A DNA stretch of 64,000 nucleotides, from assembly GCF_014358075.1 (NCBI RefSeq), contig NZ_JACONT010000022.1:1-64000 (forward strand), in the 5' to 3' direction. The DNA is from Sphingomonas albertensis. Its GTDB lineage: Bacteria; Pseudomonadota; Alphaproteobacteria; Sphingomonadales; Sphingomonadaceae. Below the pieces are notes generated by a model. The model was not told the DNA's origin. It did not search any database and saw only the letters and a list, made by a program, of their open reading frames with translations. Within the stretch, counting starts at the first letter, position 1. Each line of letters opens with the position of its first letter. Positions 45,020 to 52,686 of this stretch are shown here, in pieces. The position numbers were made by a program, and so were the translations under genes.

Positions 45020-46369
45020 ATGGCGCGCAACGCGGCCCCGATAATAACGGACTCGATAGGCGAACACGGCGATGACGAAGACGACCCGGCGGCTCGGCGC
45101 GCGGAGGCTGGCCGCGTGACATTGCCGGTCTATGCGATCTGGGCGATCTGTTTCGCCGCCACGTTCGGCGTGATCACGCGCCCGTTCAAATTGCCCGAGG
45201 CGGTCTGGGCGGTCGCCGGTGCTGCGCTGCTGCTGGTGTTCGGGCTGATGTCGCCCGGTGCCGCGTGGAGTGCGGTGCTGAAGGGTGGCGACGTCTATCT
45301 TTTCCTGATCGGGATGATGCTGTTGTCCGAAGTCGCCCGCGACGAGGGGCTGTTCGACTGGGTCGCCGAGCACGCTGTCCGGCTGGCCAGGGGATCGACC
45401 AGCCGGCTGTTCGCGCTGGTCTTCGGCGTCGGGATCGTCGTCACCACCTTTCTGTCGAACGACGCGACGGCGGTGGTGCTGACCCCCGCCGTCTATGCCG
45501 CGGCAAAGAGGGCGAAGGCGGATCCGTTGCCGATGCTGTTCGCGTGTGCACTGATCGCCAACGCAGCGAGCTTCGTGCTGCCGATCTCGAACCCTGCGAA
45601 CCTCGTGCTGTACGGCGGCGCGATGCCGTCGCTGGGCGCGTGGATGGCGTCGTTCGCGCTGCCGTCGCTGCTGTCGATCGGTGTGACGTTCCTGGTGCTG
45701 CGCTGGGTCGAGCGCGAGCGCCTGACCGGCCAGTGCGAGACCATCGTCGAGACCGGTACGCTGCCCCGGGGCGGGAGAATCGCGCTCGGCGGGATCTTCG
45801 CGACCGCCGTGCTGCTGATCGCCGCGTCGGCGCAGGGCCATGATCTCGGCCTGCCGACCTGTCTCGCCGGGATCGCGACGATGGCCGCGATCTGTATCGG
45901 TGGCCGCAAGTCGCCGTTTTCGACGCTCCGATCGGTATCCTGGGCGGTCCTGCCGCTGGTCGCCGGGCTGTTCGTGCTGGTCGAGGCGCTGGCGAGCACC
46001 GGCGTGATCGCTATGCTGGCGCGCTGGCTGGCGGCGAGCGCGGCACGATCGCCATCGGTCACCGCCGGCGTGGCGGGCACGATCCTGGCGTTCGGATCGA
46101 ACCTGATGAACAATTTGCCGGCCGGGCTGATCGTCAGCACCACGCTCGATCAGGCGCACGTCCCGCAGATCGTCACCGACGGCTTGCTGATCGGCGTGGA
46201 CCTGGGGCCCAACCTGTCGATCACCGGTTCGCTTGCGACCATCCTGTGGCTGACCGCGATCCGCCGCGAAGGCGAGGACGTCGGTTTCTGGCGCTTCCTG
46301 AAGGTCGGCGCGCTGGTGATGCCGCCCGCGCTGTTCGCGGCACTCGGCGCGCGGTTGCTGCTGGGGTAG
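45020..46369 (+). CDS. ArsB/NhaD-like anion or cation transporter (ion transporter superfamily)
   Basis: This protein of 449 aa has about eleven transmembrane helices of the IT superfamily. Key blocks are FLSNDATAVVLTPAVY and the second-half equivalent FGSNLMNNLPAGLIVSTT, followed by VDLGPNLSITGSLATILWL, all typical of ArsB. The pseudo-symmetry of the two NDATAVVLTP / LMNNLPAGL motifs is clear. The ATG at 45020 gives a polar N-terminus; a GTG at 45117 is also possible. The substrate could be arsenite but is not proven, since no ars genes are nearby. Confidence 0.85.
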   Translation: MARNAAPIITDSIGEHGDDEDDPAARRAEAGRVTLPVYAIWAICFAATFGVITRPFKLPEAVWAVAGAALLLVFGLMSPGAAWSAVLKGGDVYLFLIGMMLLSEVARDEGLFDWVAEHAVRLARGSTSRLFALVFGVGIVVTTFLSNDATAVVLTPAVYAAAKRAKADPLPMLFACALIANAASFVLPISNPANLVLYGGAMPSLGAWMASFALPSLLSIGVTFLVLRWVERERLTGQCETIVETGTLPRGGRIALGGIFATAVLLIAASAQGHDLGLPTCLAGIATMAAICIGGRKSPFSTLRSVSWAVLPLVAGLFVLVEALASTGVIAMLARWLAASAARSPSVTAGVAGTILAFGSNLMNNLPAGLIVSTTLDQAHVPQIVTDGLLIGVDLGPNLSITGSLATILWLTAIRREGEDVGFWRFLKVGALVMPPALFAALGARLLLG

Positions 46370-46414
46370 GGGATCGTTCGAACGCGTGGATCGCAGTCAC
46401 GCGTGACTGGAAAT

Positions 46415-46488
46415 TGGAGGCCCGACCGGGAATCGAACCCGGGTGCGAGGATTTGCAGTCCTCTACGTCACCACTCCGCCATCGGGCC
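46415..46488 (-). tRNA. tRNA-Cys (anticodon GCA)
   Basis: The minus-strand gene folds fully: acceptor GGCCCGA/TCGGGCC, anticodon stem GAGGA/TCCTC enclosing CTGCAAA with GCA at 34-36, T-arm ACCCGGGTTCGATTCCCGGT. The 3' CCA is encoded (46415-46417). Length 74 with CCA, as usual. Confidence 0.95.
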
Positions 46489-46758
46489 CCGATTGCGTGA
46501 AGGCGGCGCAAATGCTTCGTTTTGTCGTCGCGGTCAACCGTCAGTTAGGGGCAGACGGGCGATTATTCCCTGTCGCCGGTGCGCGCCGACGACGGGACGG
46601 GAGATCGGACGGCATCAATCCGGATCAAGACTCGCGCCGGAGTGGTTCTTTCCCTAAGGCGACGGTAACGATAAACCGACTTGGGGGCAGGTCGCTTGAG
46701 AAAAGATGCGGTTGCGGGCGGAACGAACACTGCGGACGTGGAGGAGGCGGTTTTCGCG

Positions 46759-47733
46759 ATGCCGGCCGGGATGGCGATCCGGTACGATCGACCGGCCGCC
46801 GCGCTCGCCGACTACATCACCGGCTATCACGTCTATCGCTCGAGCGATCCTCCGGGCGGGGAAGGGCAGGTCGACTGGTTCCTGCCGGCGACCGCCAACG
46901 TCCGGATCGCGATCGATGCCGGGCCGATCGCGGTATCGATCGGTCGACGGACCTATGATCCATTGCCCGCCGCCAGCCTGTTCGGGCCGACCAGCCAGGC
47001 GCTGAAGGCGACGACTCACGGCGGCGTGATGATCGGCTTCGGCATCAGCGCGCTCGGCTGGGGGAGGCTGATGCGCCGACCGGCGGACGATTTCCGCAAT
47101 CGGATCGTGCCGTTGGAAGACGTGCTCGGCCGCGGGTTCACCAACCGCCTCGTCGCAGCACTGCAGGCCGCGACGGACGATGCGGCGGTCGCGCTCATTC
47201 TCGATGCGCTGTTGATCGAGCGGCTTGGGCCTCCGCACCGCGATGCCCCGCTGGTCCGGCAGCTTATGGAAATCCTCGCCAGCGATGGTCCCGCCGACAT
47301 GACGTCGGCGGCGGCGCGGCTTGATATCCCCACGCATGCGCTTCGCCGTCTCTCGGTCCGGCATTTCGGATTCCCGCCCAAGATGCTGCTGATGCGCGCG
47401 CGTTTCCTGCGATCGCTCGTGCGGCTGATGTCCACGGGCGAAGCGGCGAACTATGCGCTGATCGACGACAGCTATTTCGATGCGTCCCATTTCCTGCGTG
47501 ATTCGGGCACGTTCCTCGGCATGACCCCGCGTCGTTTCATGGCGCTCACCAAACCGTTTCTCGAAGCCAGCTTGCGTGCGCGCGATGCCGTATTGGGTTC
47601 GCCGACCCAGGTGCTGCATGACATCGACACCGCGCCCGCCCGCAAGGTCGGTCATGAGTCCGCACACGCGTCTAAACATTTGTTAGGGGCGCATCGGGTC
47701 ATTTCCGGCGACGCTGCCGATATTCGCTGCTAG
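46759..47733 (+). CDS. AraC-family transcriptional regulator
   Basis: The 324-aa protein has an N-terminal ligand-binding-type domain (about 1-170; ALADYITGYHVYRSS) and a C-terminal AraC helix-turn-helix pair (about 190-275). The HTH parts are TSAAARLDIPTHALRRLSVRHFG and ALIDDSYFDASHFLRDSGTFLGMTPRRF. The GGAGGAGG about 11 bases before the ATG at 46759 supports that start; a TTG at 46681 or 46696 would add residues. No target gene can be named; tRNA-Cys is upstream. Confidence 0.85.
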   Translation: MPAGMAIRYDRPAAALADYITGYHVYRSSDPPGGEGQVDWFLPATANVRIAIDAGPIAVSIGRRTYDPLPAASLFGPTSQALKATTHGGVMIGFGISALGWGRLMRRPADDFRNRIVPLEDVLGRGFTNRLVAALQAATDDAAVALILDALLIERLGPPHRDAPLVRQLMEILASDGPADMTSAAARLDIPTHALRRLSVRHFGFPPKMLLMRARFLRSLVRLMSTGEAANYALIDDSYFDASHFLRDSGTFLGMTPRRFMALTKPFLEASLRARDAVLGSPTQVLHDIDTAPARKVGHESAHASKHLLGAHRVISGDAADIRC

Positions 47734-48113
47734 AGCAGTCGACAGAGGTAGTGCTCAGGTCTTCCGCGTGCACCCTCGGCGCTCCGCCCGCGGCATCTCG
47801 GTGTCACACGGGCGGGCGGGGCGCCTTCAACTTCCCCGCGTCGTGATACCTACAGCGCGCGATACCTCCAGCGGCCAGACCTACAGCGTCGCGATGGACC
47901 GCACCGATCCTCGAATCACCCGACCCGAAGCACAGCCTGCGTGGAATCCGATCAACCGGTGCTTGGCGGCGGCGCGGTCGCGCGATATCAGGTCGGTACG
48001 CAACAAGTGTATTGCACAACTAAAACAGCTGTGCGACAGGATGGCCCATGACGACGACAACTCTCGATACTTCCTCGCTCGCAGCCGAGACGCATGACAT
48101 CGGCGGGACCGCC
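47734..48113. other. Intergenic region upstream of pcm
   Basis: About 380 bp with no convincing coding region. An imperfect inverted pair, TTGCACAAC and GCTGTGCGA, at 48013-48037 could be an operator. In-frame codons lead up from 48048 to the start preferred for pcm. Confidence 0.4.
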
Positions 48114-48773
48114 ATGTCCTCTGCACCCGCTACGTTCGACACGATGCGTCACGCGATGGTCGCGAGCCAGTTGCGCACCAACGCGGTCAACGATCAGCGC
48201 GTCGTAGCGGCGATGGCCCGTGTGCCGCGCGAGCAGTTCATGCCCGACGGCGTGCGCTCGATCGCCTACCGCGACACGGCGATCCCGCTCGGTGGCGGTC
48301 GTTACGCCAATCTGCCGATGGCGACCGGCCGGCTGCTGACCGAAGCGTATCTGACTGCGACCGACCGCGTGCTGCTGATCGGCGCCGCTACGGGCTATAC
48401 CGCCGCGGTGCTGAGCGAGATCGTCGGGTCGGTCGTCGCCGTCGAAAGCGACCCCGCATTGCTGGCGATCGCGCGCACTGCGCTGGCCGGTGTCGGCAAC
48501 GTCGAACTGGTCGAGGGGCCGATGCAGGACGGTCACGCTGCCGGCGCACCGTATGACGTGCTGATCGTCGACGGCGCGATCGAGTCGGTGCCCGACGCCC
48601 TGATCGCGCAGGTCCGCCCGGATGGTCGCGTGACCGCCGGCATCGCCGAGCGCGGGCTGACCCGGCTAGCGTCGGGCCGCAAGACCGATGGCGGCTTCGC
48701 ACTCGTCGCGTTCGTCGATGTCGAATGCGTAGTGCTGCCGGGCTTCGCAACGCCCAAACCCTTTCAGTTCTGA
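48114..48773 (+). CDS. pcm: Protein-L-isoaspartate O-methyltransferase-like protein
   Basis: The 219-aa SAM-dependent methyltransferase repairs isoaspartyl residues. Motifs are RHAMVASQLRTNAVND, VPREQFMPD (family start), VLLIGAATGYTAAVLSEI (SAM motif I, with GAATGYTAA instead of the usual GTGSGY), VAVESDPALLAIA, and the late PYDVLIVDGAIE. An earlier in-frame ATG at 48048 would add 22 residues that do not resemble the family. It directly precedes tolC, a recurring alphaproteobacterial order. Confidence 0.87.
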   Translation: MSSAPATFDTMRHAMVASQLRTNAVNDQRVVAAMARVPREQFMPDGVRSIAYRDTAIPLGGGRYANLPMATGRLLTEAYLTATDRVLLIGAATGYTAAVLSEIVGSVVAVESDPALLAIARTALAGVGNVELVEGPMQDGHAAGAPYDVLIVDGAIESVPDALIAQVRPDGRVTAGIAERGLTRLASGRKTDGGFALVAFVDVECVVLPGFATPKPFQF

Positions 48774-48781
48774 GGCTCAGC

Positions 48782-50317
48782 ATGCCGCGCACCGCTCATA
48801 TCCGCCGTCTGCTTGTGAGTGTTGCGCTGATCTATAGCGCTGCACCGGCTCAGGCCGAGACGCTACGCGAGGCGCTGGCGAAGGCCTATAATACCAACCC
48901 GACATTGACCGGCCAGCGTGCGACGCAGCGGGCGACCGACGAGAACGTCCCGATCGCCCGTGCGGCCGGGCTGCCGTCGGCCAATGCGACGGGCGATTAC
49001 ACCGAGTTCGTCGTCAATGCGGCGAACAACTTCCTGGCGCCGCAGCGGCAGGGCGTGGCGCGGGCGAACGTCTCCGTGCCGCTGTATCTGGGCGGGCAGG
49101 TGCGCAATTCGGTCGCCGCCGCCAAGACCCGCGTCGAGGGCGGGCGTGCGACGCTGCGCAGCACCGAGGCCGATCTGTTCACCAACGTCGTCGCCGCGTA
49201 CATGGACGTGATCCGCGACGAGGCGATCGTCGGCCTGAACACGCAGAATGTCCGCGTGCTCGACGTCAATCTTCAGGCGAGCCGCGACCGGTTCCAGGTC
49301 GGCGACCTGACGCGGACCGACGTTGCGCAGTCGGATGCGCGTCTGGCGCTTGCCCGTGCGCAGCTCCAGTCGGCACAGGCGCAGCTGATCACCAGCCGCG
49401 AGAACTATATCCAGCTGGTCGGCAGCCCTCCGGGTGTTCTCGAAGCGCCGCCGACCCTGCCGCATTTGCCCGACAGCCCCGCCTCGGCGGTGACCGTCGC
49501 GATCGAGAATAATCCCGTGCTGATCGCCGCCGCCAAGGAGCGCGACGCGACCCGCTACGACGTCGGCGTCGCGCGTGCGAGCCGCCTGCCGCAGATTAGC
49601 GCGGTCGGTGGCGCCAGCTACACCAATTATCTGAACTCGATTCCACCGAGCGGCGGCGGCATCGGCGCGGGCAGCACGCCCAACGCGAACAAGGCGGTGC
49701 AGGCCGGACTGTCGCTGACCTTGCCGCTGTTCCAGGGCGGCCGCCCCGCCGCGCAGGTCCGCCAGGCCGAAGCGTTGCAGTCGCGCGCGATCGAGAACGT
49801 GACCGCCACCGAACGCAACGTCATCTCGCAGGCGCGGTCTTCCTATGCCACGTGGCGCTCGTCCGAGCAGGTGATCCAGTCGTCCGAGACCGCAGTCAAC
49901 GCCAACAAGCTGAGCCTCGAGGGCGTCCGCGCCGAGAACAGCGTCGGCACGCGTACCATCCTCGACATCCTCAACGCCGAGCAGGAATTGCTCAACAGCC
50001 AAGTGACTCTCGTCACTGCTCGACGCGACGCCTATGTCGCGGGCTTCGCGTTGCTGGCGGCGATGGGGCAGGCCGAGGCGCGCGATCTCGGGCTCGACGG
50101 CGGCGTGCTGTACGATCCGGTCGCCAATTATCAGCGCGTCCGCCACAAGATCTGGGATTTCGGCGGCGATGGCGAGCCGGTGCCGGTCGCCACCAGTACC
50201 GCCCAATCGCCCGCACAGGATGCCCGCGTCGCGCCACAACGCGACCCGTTGCTCGATACGCCGGTTGACAGGAACCCCGCCTTAACCACAGGTATGGCGG
50301 CGCCGAGCCGCCAATAG
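48782..50317 (+). CDS. tolC: TolC-family outer-membrane channel protein
   Basis: The 511-aa outer-membrane factor forms a trimeric channel for efflux or type I secretion. A signal peptide ends at AAPAQA-ETL (about residue 24). Two tandem OEP repeats follow (about 27-230 and 235-440): the first with LREALAKAYNTNPTL and RFQVGDLTRTDVAQSDARL, the second with LSLEGVRAENSVGTRTILDIL. Family-typical LVGSPP is present. The C-terminal tail is polar and Pro/Ala-rich. The start ATG follows the pcm stop by eight bases. Confidence 0.95.
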   Translation: MPRTAHIRRLLVSVALIYSAAPAQAETLREALAKAYNTNPTLTGQRATQRATDENVPIARAAGLPSANATGDYTEFVVNAANNFLAPQRQGVARANVSVPLYLGGQVRNSVAAAKTRVEGGRATLRSTEADLFTNVVAAYMDVIRDEAIVGLNTQNVRVLDVNLQASRDRFQVGDLTRTDVAQSDARLALARAQLQSAQAQLITSRENYIQLVGSPPGVLEAPPTLPHLPDSPASAVTVAIENNPVLIAAAKERDATRYDVGVARASRLPQISAVGGASYTNYLNSIPPSGGGIGAGSTPNANKAVQAGLSLTLPLFQGGRPAAQVRQAEALQSRAIENVTATERNVISQARSSYATWRSSEQVIQSSETAVNANKLSLEGVRAENSVGTRTILDILNAEQELLNSQVTLVTARRDAYVAGFALLAAMGQAEARDLGLDGGVLYDPVANYQRVRHKIWDFGGDGEPVPVATSTAQSPAQDARVAPQRDPLLDTPVDRNPALTTGMAAPSRQ

Positions 50318-50352
50318 GGGTGTGCGCGGCTACGGGGTTTGGGATGGTCCGG

Positions 50353-50934
50353 ATGGGGGACGTGAACGGCGAGCCGTCGATGGAGGAAATCCTCTCGTCG
50401 ATCAAACGCATCATCGCCGAAGAGGGCGACACGCCCGGCCGGTCGCGCCGTCCGTCGCGGACGATGTCGGCACCGGTCGAGCCTGCCCAGGGGTATCAGG
50501 AGCCCGCCTATCGGGACGCCGCGTATCTCGACGACGAGAACGACGACGATGAAATTCTCGAATTGAGCGATCCGATGCCGATGGTCGACCGTACACCCCG
50601 CACGCCGAAATCCCCGGTACTGACGTCGGTCGATGCCGCGCCGGAACCGCGTCAGGCCGCAGCCAAGCCGCAGGCACAGGTCCAGGCGCCGCCCGCGGAG
50701 GCGACGTCCGAGTCGATCGTGTCGCGCGAAACCGCCGCCGCAACGCGCGCGCCGCTCGAAGCGTTGACGCGGATGATGATCAAACCCGACACCAACAGCG
50801 ACGGTACGCTCGAGGGGCTGGTCCGCGAGATGCTGCGGCCGATGCTACGCGAGTGGATCGATGCGAACCTGCCGCATATGGTCGAGGACATGGTCGCGCG
50901 AGAAATCGCCAAGATCATGAACCAGCAGCCTTAA
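50353..50934 (+). CDS. popZ: PopZ-like polar organising protein (DUF2497)
   Basis: The 193-aa protein has the N-terminal helix EPSMEEILSSIKRIIAEEG, a typical PopZ segment that binds clients; then a long Pro/Asp/Glu-rich disordered middle (about 25-125, DENDDDEILEL); and the C-terminal oligomerisation helices (LTRMMIKP; LEGLVREMLRPMLREWIDAN and LPHMVEDMVAREIAKI). In Caulobacter PopZ anchors the chromosome origin at the pole. Start candidates are ATG 50353 or 50344. It lies between tolC and the LOV kinase. Confidence 0.9.
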   Translation: MGDVNGEPSMEEILSSIKRIIAEEGDTPGRSRRPSRTMSAPVEPAQGYQEPAYRDAAYLDDENDDDEILELSDPMPMVDRTPRTPKSPVLTSVDAAPEPRQAAAKPQAQVQAPPAEATSESIVSRETAAATRAPLEALTRMMIKPDTNSDGTLEGLVREMLRPMLREWIDANLPHMVEDMVAREIAKIMNQQP

Positions 50935-50988
50935 TCTTCGCGTCGCCGCGGCGGGAACCTGTGTGGTTCTGCCGGGGTTACGCTTTCC

Positions 50989-52602
50989 ATGTCCGATCCG
51001 AGCACGCAAAATCCGGTAGCCCAGCAGGCCCCGACCCTTGCTCCGGTCGAGGGAAGGCCGAGCAACCGTATCGCGCCTGCCGACGCGGGCAGCGACATCT
51101 TCTTTGCCGCCGTACAGACCACGCGGATGCCGATGGTCGTGACCGACCCGCACCGCGACGACAACCCGATCATCTTCTGTAACGAGGCGTTCTCGTTCAT
51201 GAGCGGCTATTCGCAGGACGAGATCCTCGGCAAGAATTGTCGCTTCCTCCAGGGCCCCGAGACGGACCGGGCTGCGGTCGCCGAGGTCCGGGCGGCGATC
51301 GAAAAGCGCGAGGAAGTCGCGGTCGAACTGCTCAACTACCGCAAGAACGGATCGACGTTCTGGAATGCGCTGTTCGTGTCGCCGGTCTTCGCCGAGAATG
51401 GCGAGCTGCGCTATTTCTTCGCCAGCCAGCTCGATATTTCGCGCCGTCGCGAGGCCGAGGAAGCGCTCCACGAGGCGCAGAAGATGGAGGCGGTCGGCAA
51501 GCTGACCGGCGGGATCGCGCATGATTTCAACAATCTGTTGCAGGTCATCCAGGGCTATGCCGATATCCTCGACGCGCGGATCGACGCGAACGATCGCTCT
51601 GCCCGACGCGCGGTCGACGCGATCTCGACCTCGGCCTCGCGCGCGGCCACGCTGACGCAGCAATTGCTCGCGTTCGCGCGAAAGCAGGAATTGCGCGATC
51701 GGCTGATGAACCTCAACCAGCTGATCGGCGATTTCCGTGCGATCCTGGAGCGCAGCATCGGCACCGGCATCACGCTCAAGCGCGACTTGGCCGCTAACCT
51801 GTGGAACTGCCGCGTCGATCCGGTCCAGGCCGAGATGGCGCTGCTGAACATCGTTTCGAACGCGCGCGACGCGACCGGCGGCACCGGCAAGGTCACGATC
51901 GCGACGCGCAACGCGGTGCTGCCCGAGGACGCCAGCGTCGCGAAGCTCGAACCCGGCGAATATGTCGTCGTCAGTATCTGCGACGACGGCCCGGGCATCG
52001 ACCTTGCCACCGCCGACAAGCTGTTCGAACCGTTCTTCACGACCAAGGAAATGGGCAAGGGCGCCGGGCTCGGGCTGGCCATGGTCTACGGCTTCATGCG
52101 CCAGTCGGGCGGTCTCGCCACCGTGCGGAATGGCGACAATGGCGGGGCGGAGTTCTCGCTGTATTTCCCGCGTGCGAGTGGCGCGGTCGAGCGCAAGCCT
52201 TCGGCACCCGTCGCGCCGCGGTCCGGTGGGGCCGAGCGGGTATTGATGGTGGAGGATCAGGCGGAAGTCGGCGAGCTCGGACGCACGATCCTGGAGGATC
52301 TCGGTTACGACGTCGTGCTGGTCAACAGCGCGCGCGGAGCCCTCGACACGCTGGCGCGCGATTCGGACTTCGCGTTGCTGTTCACCGACATCCTGATGCC
52401 CGGCGGGATGAACGGCGTCACCTTGGCGCAGTCGGTACGGCGCGATTATCCGCGCACCGCCGTGCTGTTGACGACCGGTTTTGCGGACGAGGCGATCGAC
52501 GAGGGCAGCCGGTCGTTCGAACTGATCCGCAAGCCGTATCGGCGCAACGAATTGAACGAGCGGATCCGGCAAGTGCTCGACAAGCCCGGGGCGCGGACTT
52601 GA
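50989..52602 (+). CDS. LOV-domain hybrid histidine kinase
   Basis: This 537-aa protein is a predicted blue-light sensor. The LOV domain (residues about 38-150) has GKNCRFLQG at 81-89, with the flavin-adduct cysteine at 84, plus NYRKNGSTFWNALFVSPV. A histidine kinase core follows: GGIAHDFNNLLQVIQGYADIL (phospho-His at about 178), then the ATPase domain (SNARDATGG; DDGPGID; FEPFFTTKEMGKGAGLGLAMVYGF, about 280-390). The C-terminal receiver domain (about 415-530) has VEDQAEVGELG and LLFTDILMPGG (phosphoacceptor Asp). The order LOV-kinase-receiver matches light-sensing hybrids such as that of Pseudomonas syringae. No cognate regulator is near. Confidence 0.93.
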   Translation: MSDPSTQNPVAQQAPTLAPVEGRPSNRIAPADAGSDIFFAAVQTTRMPMVVTDPHRDDNPIIFCNEAFSFMSGYSQDEILGKNCRFLQGPETDRAAVAEVRAAIEKREEVAVELLNYRKNGSTFWNALFVSPVFAENGELRYFFASQLDISRRREAEEALHEAQKMEAVGKLTGGIAHDFNNLLQVIQGYADILDARIDANDRSARRAVDAISTSASRAATLTQQLLAFARKQELRDRLMNLNQLIGDFRAILERSIGTGITLKRDLAANLWNCRVDPVQAEMALLNIVSNARDATGGTGKVTIATRNAVLPEDASVAKLEPGEYVVVSICDDGPGIDLATADKLFEPFFTTKEMGKGAGLGLAMVYGFMRQSGGLATVRNGDNGGAEFSLYFPRASGAVERKPSAPVAPRSGGAERVLMVEDQAEVGELGRTILEDLGYDVVLVNSARGALDTLARDSDFALLFTDILMPGGMNGVTLAQSVRRDYPRTAVLLTTGFADEAIDEGSRSFELIRKPYRRNELNERIRQVLDKPGART

Positions 52603-52686
52603 GCGCGCGTATCTGAGGCGCGCGCGGACTTGAGCGGGCGTAGCTGAGGCTGGCCTAGCCCGGACACGCTCGCTAAGGCTCCGTGC

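Noticed and set aside
45020..46369. Calling the transporter an arsenite pump outright (arsB).
   Set aside because: The motifs fit the ion-transporter superfamily, but there are no arsenic genes (arsR, arsC, arsH) nearby, so the substrate is left open.
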